Origin: Streptomyces sp. CB01249
Lineage (GTDB): Bacteria > Actinomycetota > Actinomycetes > Streptomycetales > Streptomycetaceae
DNA: 64,000 nt
Assembly (NCBI RefSeq): GCF_001905735.1
Contig: NZ_LISW01000007.1
Span: 325,900-389,899, forward strand
Direction of reading: 5' to 3'
The stretch's first letter is position 1, and each line of letters starts with the position of its first letter. A program made the position numbers and the translations under genes. Positions 55,726 to 63,942 of this stretch are shown piece after piece. The notes below the pieces were generated by a model. That model was not told the DNA's origin. It saw only the letters and a list, made by a program, of their open reading frames with translations, and did no database searches.

Positions 55726-56918
55726 TCGCAAACGTCTCGGCACACCGGCGGGCGAACGCCTTCGCCCAGGCCCTGGAGGAGCAGTCGCTCCGCGGTGCGG
55801 CGGCCGTACAGCCCGAGGACCCGGCCGAACAGGCCGACCGAGGACCGCTGTTGGCCCTGGCGAACGGCCTCGGTGAGCTGCCGAAGCCGCAGTTGGACCC
55901 CGAGGTCAAAGTGGTGCAGCGAGCCCAGCTCGTCGCCGCCATGGAAGCCATGTTCGCCGAGGGAGGCGCGTCCGCGGACCCTACGGTGCCCTCGCAACGG
56001 AGCAGGGGCAGCCACCGCGCGTCCCCGCTCCGCAAACTGCGCCCCAGATCGCGCTGGACCAAGGGTCTTGCCGCCGGCGGGCTCACCGTCGGGGTGGCCG
56101 CAGGCGCCTTCGGCGGGGTGGCCGCCGCCAGCTCCGACGCCCTCCCCGGTGACTCGCTCTACGGCCTGAAGCGCGGCATGGAGGACCTCCACCTCGGCCT
56201 CACCCGCGACGACACCGACCGCGGCGAGATCTACCTCGACCAGGCGTCCACGCGCCTCGGCGAGGCCCGCCGCCTCATGGAGCGCGGCCGCGCGGGCGAC
56301 CTCGACCACGAGCAGCTCGCCGAGATCAGGCGCACGCTCAACGGCATGTCGCACGACGCCACCGAGGGCCACCGCCTCCTCCACGCCGCGTACGAACGGG
56401 ACGGCGCCCTCGGTCCGATCCAGACCCTGGACTCCTTCTCCCGCTCCCACCGCGACACCTGGAGCAGCCTCCGCGACCGCCTGCCCGTCCAGCTGACCGA
56501 CGTGGGCAACCAGGTCAGTTCGGTCTTCGACGCCATAGACGAAGAGGTCGCGCCGCTCCAGTCGCTGTTCCCGCGCGCCCCGGAGAAGGGCCCCGAGTCC
56601 CGCCGCTCCGACTCCACGGGCAGCGTCGCGGACCCGTCCACCGACGCGCGCACCCCGTCGCCCTCGTCCTCCGCCCGCCACGAGGACGGCGATACGGGCT
56701 CCAGCACCTCGCCGCGCCCCTCGGACGCCGGCTCCAGCCCGGCCGGCGGCCTGATCGGCGGGGGCACGGACGGGCTCTTCGACCCGCCGTCCCCGGACGC
56801 GACCAGCCCGTCGAAGGAGGCCCCGAGCTCGACGCCGTCGCCGGACATCACCATCCCGCCGCTGCTGCCGGGCCTCATCGGCGGTCTCGGCATCGACGCG
56901 GAGAACGAGAAGGGCTGA
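55722..56918 (+). CDS. rsbN: anti-sigma factor RsbN
   Basis: Membrane anti-sigma factor that holds BldN inactive. In 398 residues, the N-terminal ~90 form the cytoplasmic sigma-binding part (NVSAHRRANAFAQALEEQSL). One transmembrane helix lies near residues 108-128 (GLAAGGLTVGVAAGAFGGVA). The outer part begins SSDALPGDSLYGLKRGMEDL, a DUF5667 domain, followed by a Ser/Pro/Asp-rich tail. GTG at 55722 has AGGAGG 8 bases upstream. A sigma-BldN promoter precedes it. The stop faces the convergent acyltransferase gene. Confidence 0.94.
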   Translation: MIANVSAHRRANAFAQALEEQSLRGAAAVQPEDPAEQADRGPLLALANGLGELPKPQLDPEVKVVQRAQLVAAMEAMFAEGGASADPTVPSQRSRGSHRASPLRKLRPRSRWTKGLAAGGLTVGVAAGAFGGVAAASSDALPGDSLYGLKRGMEDLHLGLTRDDTDRGEIYLDQASTRLGEARRLMERGRAGDLDHEQLAEIRRTLNGMSHDATEGHRLLHAAYERDGALGPIQTLDSFSRSHRDTWSSLRDRLPVQLTDVGNQVSSVFDAIDEEVAPLQSLFPRAPEKGPESRRSDSTGSVADPSTDARTPSPSSSARHEDGDTGSSTSPRPSDAGSSPAGGLIGGGTDGLFDPPSPDATSPSKEAPSSTPSPDITIPPLLPGLIGGLGIDAENEKG

Positions 56919-56945
56919 CCGGGCCCCACGGTGCGGCGGCGGCCG

Positions 56946-57971
56946 TCAGAAGAAGACCGACCGCCGCTGCACCAGCAGCTTGTACAGCGTGTGCTGGATC
57001 TGCTCCCGCACCTGGTCCGTCAGGTTGAACATCAGCATCGGGTCCTCCGCCGCCTCCAGCGGATAGCCGTCCGTCGGGATCGGCTCACCGAACTGGATCG
57101 TCCACTTCGTCGGTAGCGGCACCGCCCCCAGCGGCCCCAGCCACGGGAACGTCGGCGTGATCGGGAAGTACGGGAAACCCAGCAGCCGCGCCAGCGTCTT
57201 CGCGTTCCCGATCATCGGGTAGATCTCCTCCGCGCCCACGATCGAGCACGGCACGATCGGCACCCCGGCCCGCAGCGCCGTCGACACGAAGCCGCCCCGC
57301 CCGAAGCGCTGAAGCTTGTACCGCTCGCCGAACGGCTTCCCGATCCCCTTGAAGCCCTCCGGCATCACGCCGACGACCTCGCCCTGACGCAGCAGCCGCT
57401 CCGCGTCCTCCGCGCACGCCAGCGTGTGCCCCGCCTTCCGGGCCAGCTCGTTGACCACGGGCAGCATGAAGACCAGGTCCGCCGCGAGCAGCCGCAGATG
57501 CCGGTCCGCCGGGTGGTGGTCGTGCACCGCGACCTGGAGCATCAGCCCGTCGAGCGGCAGCGTCCCGGAGTGGTTGGACACGATGAGCGCCCCGCCCTCG
57601 GCCGGGATGTTCTCGACGCCCTTCACCTCGACCCTGAAGTACTTCTCGTACACCGGCCGCAGCAGCGACATCAGGACCTGGTCGGTCAGCTCCTCGTCGT
57701 AGCCGAACTCGTCCACGTCGTACTCACCGGTGACCCGCCGCCGCAGGAAGGCGAGCCCGCCCGCGATCCGGCGGTCCCAGGCGCCCCGGTCGGACGCCTC
57801 GCCCTCGCGCGGCACCTCCGGGCCCTGCGGGGCGTCCGGGGAGCCGGAGGGCCCCGGCAGGGCGCTCACCGACCCCGTGCCGCGTACCGGAGACCGCCGC
57901 CGCGCGGCACGCGGCACGCCCCCCGACCGCGAACGGTCGTCGTCGAACGGAATGACCTTGGCATCCGCCAT
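56946..57971 (-). CDS. lysophospholipid/glycerol acyltransferase family protein
   Basis: A 341-residue LPLAT-fold acyltransferase. The N-terminal ~75 residues are polar and low-complexity. The acyltransferase block has ALIVSNHSGTLPLDGLML (the His-Asp motif, with six rather than four residues between them), then VVGVMPEGFKGIGKPFGERY and GVPIVPCSIVGAEEIYPM. ATG at 57971 follows GAGGAG by 10 bases. The NAD-epimerase-like gene lies 16 bases upstream on the same strand and they probably form an operon. I recall the same pair after bldN-rsbN in S. coelicolor. The acceptor lipid is unknown. Confidence 0.86.
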   Translation of the reverse strand: MADAKVIPFDDDRSRSGGVPRAARRRSPVRGTGSVSALPGPSGSPDAPQGPEVPREGEASDRGAWDRRIAGGLAFLRRRVTGEYDVDEFGYDEELTDQVLMSLLRPVYEKYFRVEVKGVENIPAEGGALIVSNHSGTLPLDGLMLQVAVHDHHPADRHLRLLAADLVFMLPVVNELARKAGHTLACAEDAERLLRQGEVVGVMPEGFKGIGKPFGERYKLQRFGRGGFVSTALRAGVPIVPCSIVGAEEIYPMIGNAKTLARLLGFPYFPITPTFPWLGPLGAVPLPTKWTIQFGEPIPTDGYPLEAAEDPMLMFNLTDQVREQIQHTLYKLLVQRRSVFF

Positions 57972-57987
57972 CGTCGCTGTGCTCCTC

Positions 57988-59073
57988 TTACCTGACGCTC
58001 GGGGTCGGGTGGTTGTCTCCGGAGCTGCCGGAGCCCTGCCCGGCGATCCGGGGCACGGCCTCGGCCACGCGGTCCACGGCTCTGCCCACCGCGCGGGGCG
58101 GCAGCAGGCCCGGCGCCCGGCTGCGCGCGAAGGCCGCGAACGTCTCCCCCGTCGTGTACTTCGGTGCGAAGCCCAGCGTCTCCCGCATCTGGACCGTGGA
58201 GACCACCCTGCCATGGGTGAGCAGCCGGATCTGCTCCGGCGAGAAGTCGGTCATGCCGACCGTCCGCAGCGCCTGCCCGACCCAGGTGACCGCGGGCAGC
58301 AGCATCGGCACCGTCGGCCGCCCGAGCCGCCGCGCGCACTGGGAGAGCAGCAGCACCCCGTCGCCCGCGATGTTGAACGTGCCGCTGTTCAGCGTCCCGC
58401 GCCGGGGCTCGCTCGCCGCGATGGACAGGACGTCCAGCACATCGTCCTCGTGGACGAACTGGAGCCGGGGGTCGTACCCGAAGACCGTCGGCAGCACCGG
58501 CAGCGACAGGTAGTCGGCGAGCGGCGAGTCCGCGTCGGGTCCCAGGATGTTGGCGAACCGCAGCACGCACACGGCCACGTCCGGGCGGCGCCGGGCGAAG
58601 CCCCGTACGTATCCCTCGACCTCGGCCGCGTCCTTCGCGAAGCCGCCGCCGGGCAGCGACTTGGGCGGGGTGTTCTCGTGGAACACCGCCGGATCGCGGG
58701 GCGCGGAGCCGTACACACCGGTGCTGGACTTCACCACGAGCCGCTGCACCGCAGGGGCCTTCTGGCAGGCGCCGAGCAGCTGCATGGTCCCGATGACGTT
58801 GGTCTCCTTGACCGCCGTACGCCCCTGGGACCCGAGCGCGAAACCGCTGACGTCCAGGTGCACGACGGTGTCCACGTCGTGGTCGGCGAGCACTCTGGCG
58901 ACGGCGGGCCCCCGGATGTCCGCCCGTACGAAGACGGCGTCGCCCAGCTCGTGTTCCGGCTCGACCGCGTCGAGGGCGATCACCCGCTCCACGTCCGGGT
59001 CACGCTGGACGCGCCGGACGAAACGGCCGCCCAGCTGCCGGGCCGCTCCCGTGACGAGCACGACCTTCCCCAA
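57988..59073 (-). CDS. NAD-dependent epimerase/dehydratase-like protein, catalytic Tyr missing
   Basis: A 361-residue extended SDR. The nucleotide motif reads VVLVTGAARQLGGRFVRRVQ and the core SSTGVYGSA and CVLRFANILGPDADSPLADY fit epimerases. Where YxxxK should follow, the sequence is PGGGFAKDAAEVEGY: the Lys is there but Gly sits in the Tyr position. It may bind nucleotide without classic SDR catalysis. TTG at 59073 has GGAAGG 8 bases upstream. It is co-oriented and close to the acyltransferase, suggesting a lipid or envelope role. Confidence 0.82.
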   Translation of the reverse strand: MGKVVLVTGAARQLGGRFVRRVQRDPDVERVIALDAVEPEHELGDAVFVRADIRGPAVARVLADHDVDTVVHLDVSGFALGSQGRTAVKETNVIGTMQLLGACQKAPAVQRLVVKSSTGVYGSAPRDPAVFHENTPPKSLPGGGFAKDAAEVEGYVRGFARRRPDVAVCVLRFANILGPDADSPLADYLSLPVLPTVFGYDPRLQFVHEDDVLDVLSIAASEPRRGTLNSGTFNIAGDGVLLLSQCARRLGRPTVPMLLPAVTWVGQALRTVGMTDFSPEQIRLLTHGRVVSTVQMRETLGFAPKYTTGETFAAFARSRAPGLLPPRAVGRAVDRVAEAVPRIAGQGSGSSGDNHPTPSVR

Positions 59074-59153
59074 GATCAGCGCCTTCCGTCGGTCTCCCGT
59101 ATTCGGTCGGTCAGGACGTCACCGTAACCGGTGGACACCCCCGCACACAGCAC

Positions 59154-59188
59154 CGCAGCCCTCCCGCCGGAACGGCGGAAGGGCTGCG
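59154..59188 (-). terminator. terminator of the bS22 gene
   Basis: CGCAGCCCTCCCGCCG (59154-59169) pairs with CGGCGGAAGGGCTGCG (59173-59188) with one mismatch around loop GAA, right after the 32-residue gene. Confidence 0.85.
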
Positions 59189-59208
59189 GATTCACGAACT
59201 GCGTTCGC

Positions 59209-59307
59209 TTACTTCTTGTTGCGACGCTGAACGCGCGTGCGCTTGAGCAGCTTGCGGTGCTTCTTCTTGGCCATCCGCTTGCGCCGCTTCTTGATAACAG
59301 AGCCCAC
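59209..59307 (-). CDS. AURKAIP1/COX24-domain protein, ribosomal protein bS22 type
   Basis: A 32-residue, extremely basic protein (MGSVIKKRRKRMAKKKHRKL then LKRTRVQRRNKK). This is the conserved actinobacterial AURKAIP1/COX24-domain peptide, found as bS22 in mycobacterial 30S structures. GTG at 59307 has GAGGG 5 bases upstream, and a strong terminator follows the stop. Too short for usual gene finders. It stands between the epimerase-like gene and bdtA. It is expected to sit in the small ribosomal subunit. Confidence 0.92.
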   Translation of the reverse strand: MGSVIKKRRKRMAKKKHRKLLKRTRVQRRNKK

Positions 59308-59416
59308 GACTACCCTCGCTCACTTCTTCTTCACTGGTGCGGGGCGTCTGGGCCCACACGACCTACGTCGGCCTAGCCTACCCGCCACCGCGTGAGGGAC
59401 GTAATCGAGGCGAATG

Positions 59417-59629
59417 TCAGGCCGATGCCACCCCCACGAAGGACTCGCGCAGATACTCGTGAACCGCTTGCTCCGGCACCCGGAAGGACCTGCCCACCCG
59501 GATCGCCGGCAGATGACCGCTGTGCACCAGGCGGTACACGGTCATCTTCGACACCCTCATGACCGAGGCGACTTCCGCCACGGTCAGAAACTTGACCTCG
59601 CTCAGAGGACTCTCGCTGTCAGCAGCCAT
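59417..59629 (-). CDS. bdtA: excisionase-family DNA-binding protein (BdtA/BldC-like)
   Basis: A 70-residue winged HTH of the MerR/excisionase superfamily: VKFLTVAEVASVMRVSKMTV (residues 12-31), then HSGHLPAIRVGRSFRVPEQA. It resembles BldC but is linked to bldN; S. coelicolor SCO3328 (bdtA), a BldD target, is in this position as I recall. ATG at 59629. Upstream (59676-59703) are AGTGA and TCACC half-sites consistent with BldD control. It is likely a small developmental regulator rather than part of a phage. Confidence 0.88.
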   Translation of the reverse strand: MAADSESPLSEVKFLTVAEVASVMRVSKMTVYRLVHSGHLPAIRVGRSFRVPEQAVHEYLRESFVGVASA

Positions 59630-59675
59630 GACTCACCTGTACCTTCCGCACGAGACGCGCACCGGCTTCCCCTCC

Positions 59676-59703
59676 GGTGACTCTTCGTCGTTGTGCGCTC
59701 ACT
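59676..59703. promoter_or_regulatory. candidate BldD half-sites upstream of bdtA
   Basis: Reading the minus strand, AGTGA (59703-59699), 18 bases, TCACC (59680-59676), about 50-75 bases before the bdtA start. BldD half-sites of this type with variable spacing are known; this one is inference. Confidence 0.35.
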
Positions 59704-59756
59704 CCCCAGGTTAGGGGCGGGTGGTGCGAGTGGGGAAGAGGAGAGACGATCGGCCG

Positions 59757-60572
59757 CTACTGTGACAGACACGCCCGATTGAGTACATAGCGCGTGAGCG
59801 GCAGGTAGTACGCGGACCGCACCGCGTCGTCCAGCGGAACCGCGACCGCCACCCGCCCCTCGGCCTCCCCGACGAACAGCGCGGGATCGTCCGTATCGGC
59901 CAGCCCGATCGCCTCGATACCCAGCTGACCTGCCCCGCAGACCCATCCGTGGTCCCCGACGACCAACTCCGGAACGGGCCCGCGCCCGGCCGCGGCGGCC
60001 TCCAGCGCGACCCGTACGGGCAGCGGCGAATGGGAGTGTGCGCCGGTGCCACCACCGGCCGCCCCCGCGCCGGGTTCACGCACCAGCGCGACGCCTTGTA
60101 CGTAGTCGAGGTGGTACGTACGTACGCCAAACCGAGTCGTTATGTCGATACATCGCCCCTGCGCCGGGGTGAGAACGGGGCAGCCCGCCGACGACAAAGC
60201 GTCTGCCAGCGCCGCATAGAAACCGATCAGCCGGTGCGGATGCCCGGTCCCGAACAGCACCGGCACCCGCCGGGCCGCCGCCTCCGCCAGCCGTACGGCG
60301 AACGCGTCGAGCCCCGCCACCGTCCGCTCCGGATCGATGACATCGGGCCCGGACACATGCGCGGGATCGTCCGAGACCCCGCACCTGTCCGCCATCAGCT
60401 CCAGCAACTCGCGCTCGCCCCAGCCCCGTTCGGGGTAGAGGCCGAGCGTCACCCGGGGGTCCCTGGCCGCGAACAGCCGATAACTCCGCAGGCTCACCTC
60501 ACGCGAGGTGGCCACGGGCCCGGCAAGGCGGGCCGCCAGCAGATGCGCACGCAGCGCTCCGGTGCTCAACAC
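59757..60572 (-). CDS. conserved actinobacterial protein, possible phosphatase
   Basis: A 271-residue protein. VLFGTGHPHRLIGFYAALAD, PVLTPAQGRCIDITTRFGVR and PELVVGDHGWVCGAGQLGIE are recurrent in a Streptomyces family sometimes labelled phosphatase; I cannot confirm the activity. The GTGHPHR and VGDHGW motifs have His and Asp that could bind metal. GTG at 60572 and TTG at 60569 are the candidate starts. It sits between bdtA and acuC, on the same strand as both. No membrane span or signal peptide. Confidence 0.7.
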   Translation of the reverse strand: MLSTGALRAHLLAARLAGPVATSREVSLRSYRLFAARDPRVTLGLYPERGWGERELLELMADRCGVSDDPAHVSGPDVIDPERTVAGLDAFAVRLAEAAARRVPVLFGTGHPHRLIGFYAALADALSSAGCPVLTPAQGRCIDITTRFGVRTYHLDYVQGVALVREPGAGAAGGGTGAHSHSPLPVRVALEAAAAGRGPVPELVVGDHGWVCGAGQLGIEAIGLADTDDPALFVGEAEGRVAVAVPLDDAVRSAYYLPLTRYVLNRACLSQ

Positions 60573-60724
60573 CCCACCGATGCTGCCCGAACCGGCCCGC
60601 CCCGGGGCCAAAAGCCCGATTACGCCCCACAGTCGGCGTAAACCGTACTCAACCCCGTAACCCCGCGAGCACTCCGTGCCCGGATCAGGTCCTCCGGGCC
60701 CGGATCAGGCCCCTCTCGCCCGCT

Positions 60725-61897
60725 TCAGGTCAGCAGGCCCCGCAGCGGGAACGCCGCCCGCCGCGTTGCCAGCACCGCCTGGTCCAGCCGGTCCGCCGGG
60801 TCGTACCCGTCCTCCCAGGCCGACCACGACGGCGTCCGCCCGTCCGTCATCCGCGCCGGGCCCAACTGCCGCGTCCGCGCGTACACCTCGTCCCGCCACG
60901 ACGACGGGATCACCGACTCCGGGTCCACCGGGGCGTGCGCGGCAATGCCCACGAGGTGCGTCCAGGACCGCGGCACCACGTCCACCACCGCGTAGCCCCC
61001 GCCGCCGAGCGCCACCCAGCGCCCGTCGTCGGCGTAGGTGTGCGCCAGGTCGTGGCACGCGGCCATCACCGAGCGCTGCGCGTCCAGCGACACCGCCAGG
61101 TGCGCCAGGGGGTCCTCGAAATGCGTGTCCGCCCCGTGCTGGGTCACCAGGACCTGCGGCCGGAAGTCCGCCAGCAGCTCGGGCACCACCGCGTGGAACG
61201 CCCGCAGCCACCCCGCGTCCCCGGTCCCGGCGGGCAGCGCCACATTGACGGCCCCGCCCTCGCCGGGCCCGGCACCGGTCTCCTCCGGCCAGCCGGTCTG
61301 CGGGAACAGGGTGCGCGGGTGCTCGTGCAGCGAGATCGTCAGGACGCGGGGGTCCTCCCAGAAGGCCGCCTGCACGCCGTCGCCGTGGTGCACGTCGACG
61401 TCGACGTACGCGACGCGCTCGGCGCCCAGCTCCAGGAGCCGGGCGATGGCGAGCGCCGGGTCGTTGTAAACGCAGAAGCCGGCCGCGCCGCCGGGCATCG
61501 CGTGGTGCAGCCCGCCGGTGAAGTTCACCGCATGCCGGGTCTCGCCGCGCCAGACCGCCTCGGCGGCGGCCACGGACTGCCCGGCGATCAGCGCGGACAC
61601 CTCGTGCATCCCGGCGAACGCGGGGTCGTCGATGGTCCCGATGCCGTACTTCTGGTCGGCCGAGCGGGGGTCGGCGGACGCGGCCTTCACCGCCGCCACG
61701 TAGTCCGGGCGGTGCACGAGCCGCAGCGTGGAGTCCCCGGCCGCCTTGGCGGCGACCACGTCGACGGCCCGGTCGAGGCCGAACGCCCGCACCAGGCCCA
61801 TCGTCAGGGCGAGCCTGACGGGGTCCATCGGGTGGCTCTCCCCGAAGTCGTAGCCCGTTACTGCGTCATCCCACATCAGCTGTGCGCGGCCGCTCAT
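60725..61897 (-). CDS. acuC: acetoin utilization protein AcuC (class I HDAC-like deacetylase)
   Basis: A 390-residue zinc deacetylase. FTGGLHHAMPGGAAGFCVYN holds the active-site His pair, VAYVDVDVHHGDGVQ the Asp/His metal ligands, and ALGGGGYAVVDVVPRSW the final loop with Tyr. In Bacillus AcuC deacetylates acetyl-CoA synthetase. ATG at 61897 follows GGTGG by 5 bases; a GTG at 61906 is also possible. The start lies 32 bases inside the end of the upstream MFS gene, implying coupled translation. Confidence 0.9.
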   Translation of the reverse strand: MSGRAQLMWDDAVTGYDFGESHPMDPVRLALTMGLVRAFGLDRAVDVVAAKAAGDSTLRLVHRPDYVAAVKAASADPRSADQKYGIGTIDDPAFAGMHEVSALIAGQSVAAAEAVWRGETRHAVNFTGGLHHAMPGGAAGFCVYNDPALAIARLLELGAERVAYVDVDVHHGDGVQAAFWEDPRVLTISLHEHPRTLFPQTGWPEETGAGPGEGGAVNVALPAGTGDAGWLRAFHAVVPELLADFRPQVLVTQHGADTHFEDPLAHLAVSLDAQRSVMAACHDLAHTYADDGRWVALGGGGYAVVDVVPRSWTHLVGIAAHAPVDPESVIPSSWRDEVYARTRQLGPARMTDGRTPSWSAWEDGYDPADRLDQAVLATRRAAFPLRGLLT

Positions 61898-63065
61898 GCC
61901 CGCCACCGTATCGGGCGGGTTCCGCGCCGAACGACTTGGCGTACAGGAGCGTGGCCAGCACCAGCACCATCGGGACGAGCATGGCGCCCCGGTAGCTCCA
62001 GGCGTCCCCGAGCGCCCCGACGAGCGGGGAGCCGACGAGGAAGCCCACGTAGTTGAAGATGTTCAGCCGGGCGATCGCGGTGTCGCTCGCCCCGGGGAAC
62101 ATCCGCCCGGCCGCCGCGAAGGTCTGCGGCACGATCACGCACAGCCCGAGCCCCAGCAGCGTGAACCCGAGCATCCCGGTCCACGCCCCGCCGGCGAGGG
62201 CCACCACGCCGAACCCGCCGGCCGCGAGCACGGTCCCGCCCCGCACCACGGCGACCGCCCCGAACCGCCGCACCCCGAGGTCCCCGACGGCCCGCCCCAG
62301 CAGCGTCGTCACCATGTAGACGTTGTACGGGACGGTGGACAGCTGCTCCGAACTGCCCAGGACGTCCTGGAGGTACTTCGCGCTCCAGTTGGAGACCGTC
62401 GAGTCCCCGATGTACGCGAACGCCATGACCAGGCACAGGGGAAGCAGCAACCGGAAGGACACCGCCCCGGCCGCACCGGCCGCCCCCTTCTCCGGTGTCT
62501 CCTCGCCGCCCTCCACGTACCACCGGCTCCCGATGAACGCCGCGGGCAGCAGCACCACGACCGCCGGAAGGTACGAGACCAGCAACGACAGGTCCCAGTG
62601 CGCCCCGGCCCAGGCCATCGAGGCCCCCGCGATCCCGCCGAGGCTGTACGCGGCGTGGAACCCGAGCATGATGGAGCGCCCGTACGCCCGCTGGAGGCTG
62701 ACGCCCATCATGTTCATGGACGCGTCCAGCGCGCCGACGGCGAGACCGAACACCCCGAGCGCGAGGGCGGCCTGCCAGAGCTCGCTGCCGGCGCCGACGC
62801 CGAGGAGCGCGAGGAGGACGACGGGCTGCGTCCACCGGAGGACCACTCGGGGCCGTACCCGGGCGACCACCTTCTCGGTGAGCACACTGCCCACCCCGGC
62901 CAGGATCGGGACGGCGGCGAGGAACACGGGCAGCAGGCCGTCGGATATCCCGTAGCGGTCCTGGATGGCGGGGATCCGCGTCACCAGCAGGGCGAAGGTG
63001 GCCCCCTGCACGAAGAAGCTCAACGCGAGGGACGCCCTGCCGTGCCGCAACCGTGCATCTGTCAT
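61866..63065 (-). CDS. MFS transporter
   Basis: A 399-residue protein with twelve hydrophobic spans, beginning (MTDARLRHGR)ASLALSFFVQGATFALLVTR. LTEKVVARVRPRVVLRW between spans resembles MFS motif A, and SMNMMGVSLQRAYGRSIMLG the sugar/FucP-like or YbjJ-like branch. The substrate is unclear. ATG at 63065. Its 3' end overlaps acuC by 32 bases, so the two genes form one transcription unit. Confidence 0.87.
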   Translation of the reverse strand: MTDARLRHGRASLALSFFVQGATFALLVTRIPAIQDRYGISDGLLPVFLAAVPILAGVGSVLTEKVVARVRPRVVLRWTQPVVLLALLGVGAGSELWQAALALGVFGLAVGALDASMNMMGVSLQRAYGRSIMLGFHAAYSLGGIAGASMAWAGAHWDLSLLVSYLPAVVVLLPAAFIGSRWYVEGGEETPEKGAAGAAGAVSFRLLLPLCLVMAFAYIGDSTVSNWSAKYLQDVLGSSEQLSTVPYNVYMVTTLLGRAVGDLGVRRFGAVAVVRGGTVLAAGGFGVVALAGGAWTGMLGFTLLGLGLCVIVPQTFAAAGRMFPGASDTAIARLNIFNYVGFLVGSPLVGALGDAWSYRGAMLVPMVLVLATLLYAKSFGAEPARYGGGHERPRTADVG

Positions 63066-63107
63066 GGCGGCGAGCGTAGAGCCAGTTTCTACCCGTGGGT
63101 AGACGCG

Positions 63108-63752
63108 TCAGGCAAGCAATTCCGGCAGCTGGCTCATGTCGGAGAAATACCCGGTCACACCGGTCAGCCGGTCCGCGGGCATCATCGAGGTGAACCCGTA
63201 GACATCCATGCTGGCCGCCCGGGCCGCCTCGACCCCGAGCGGGCTGTCCTCGATGACCACACACCGCTCGGGCGCGACGCCCATGCGCTCGGCGGCGAGA
63301 AGGAAGAGGTCGGGTGCCGGCTTGCCCCGGCCGACGTCCTCGGCGCTGAAGATCCACTCCTCCTCGAACCACTGGTCGAGCCCGGTCTTCCGGTGGCTGA
63401 CCCGGATGCGCTGGTGGCTGCTGGAGGAGGCGACGCAGTACGGGACGCCGTCGGCGACCAGCTTGCCCAGCAGGTCGTCCACGCCGGGGACGGGCTCCAA
63501 CTCCTCCTCGAACGCGGCGAAGATCCGCGAGTGGAGGGTGACGTCGAAGTCCTCGGGGAGCTTGGTCCCGGTCCGCTCCTGGACGAGGTCGTGGACGCGG
63601 TGCACGGCGGACCCCATGTAGTCCCGCAGGGATTCCTCGTACGAGGTGGGGTGGCCCAGCTCCGTGAGGTAGCCGGCCAGGATGGTGTTGGAGATCGGCT
63701 CGCTGTCCACGAGCACACCGTCGTTGTCGAAGATGACAAGTTCGTAGCGCAT
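63108..63752 (-). CDS. HAD-superfamily phosphatase, beta-PGM/CbbY-like
   Basis: A 214-residue HAD hydrolase with C1 cap. The nucleophile motif is VIFDNDGVLVDSE (Asp in FDNDG), motif II is CVASSSSHQRIR, motif III the Lys in VGRGKPAPDLFLLAAERMG, and motif IV VVIEDSPLGVEAA. CbbY/YieH-like enzymes act on sugar phosphates. ATG at 63752. It ends 42 bases before the MFS start on the same strand. The rrn terminator lies 31 bases upstream of its start codon, so it escapes read-through from the rRNA operon. Confidence 0.9.
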   Translation of the reverse strand: MRYELVIFDNDGVLVDSEPISNTILAGYLTELGHPTSYEESLRDYMGSAVHRVHDLVQERTGTKLPEDFDVTLHSRIFAAFEEELEPVPGVDDLLGKLVADGVPYCVASSSSHQRIRVSHRKTGLDQWFEEEWIFSAEDVGRGKPAPDLFLLAAERMGVAPERCVVIEDSPLGVEAARAASMDVYGFTSMMPADRLTGVTGYFSDMSQLPELLA

Positions 63753-63783
63753 GGCACGACTTTAGAGGGTCAGAACGCGAAAA

Positions 63784-63810
63784 AGCCCCGTGCCACAAGG
63801 GCACGGGGCT
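63784..63810 (-). terminator. rrn operon terminator
   Basis: AGCCCCGTGCC-CTTGT-GGCACGGGGCT on the minus strand, a perfect 11-base stem followed by TTTTCGCG. It lies 13 bases after the 5S rRNA. It is the only strongly U-tailed terminator in the window. Confidence 0.95.
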
Positions 63811-63822
63811 CTTCCTAAAAGG

Positions 63823-63942
63823 AGTTCGGCGGCGTCCTACTCTCCCACAGGGTCCCCCCTGCAGTACCATCGGCGCTGAAAGGCTTAGCTTCCGGGTTCG
63901 GAATGTAACCGGGCGTTTCCCTAACGCAATGACCACCGAAAC
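63823..63942 (-). rRNA. rrf: 5S ribosomal RNA
   Basis: A 120-base 5S rRNA on the minus strand, beginning GTTTCGGTGGTCATTGCGTT and ending in GGACGCCGCCGAACT. It contains the conserved CCGAACCCGGAAGCTAAG. The AT-rich sequence 63943-64000 is the 23S-5S spacer, so 23S and 16S lie beyond the right edge, transcribed toward lower coordinates. Confidence 0.97.

Noticed and set aside
59417..59629. Phage excisionase
   Set aside because: The fold is excisionase-like, but the sequence resembles BldC/BdtA and no phage or recombinase gene is present.
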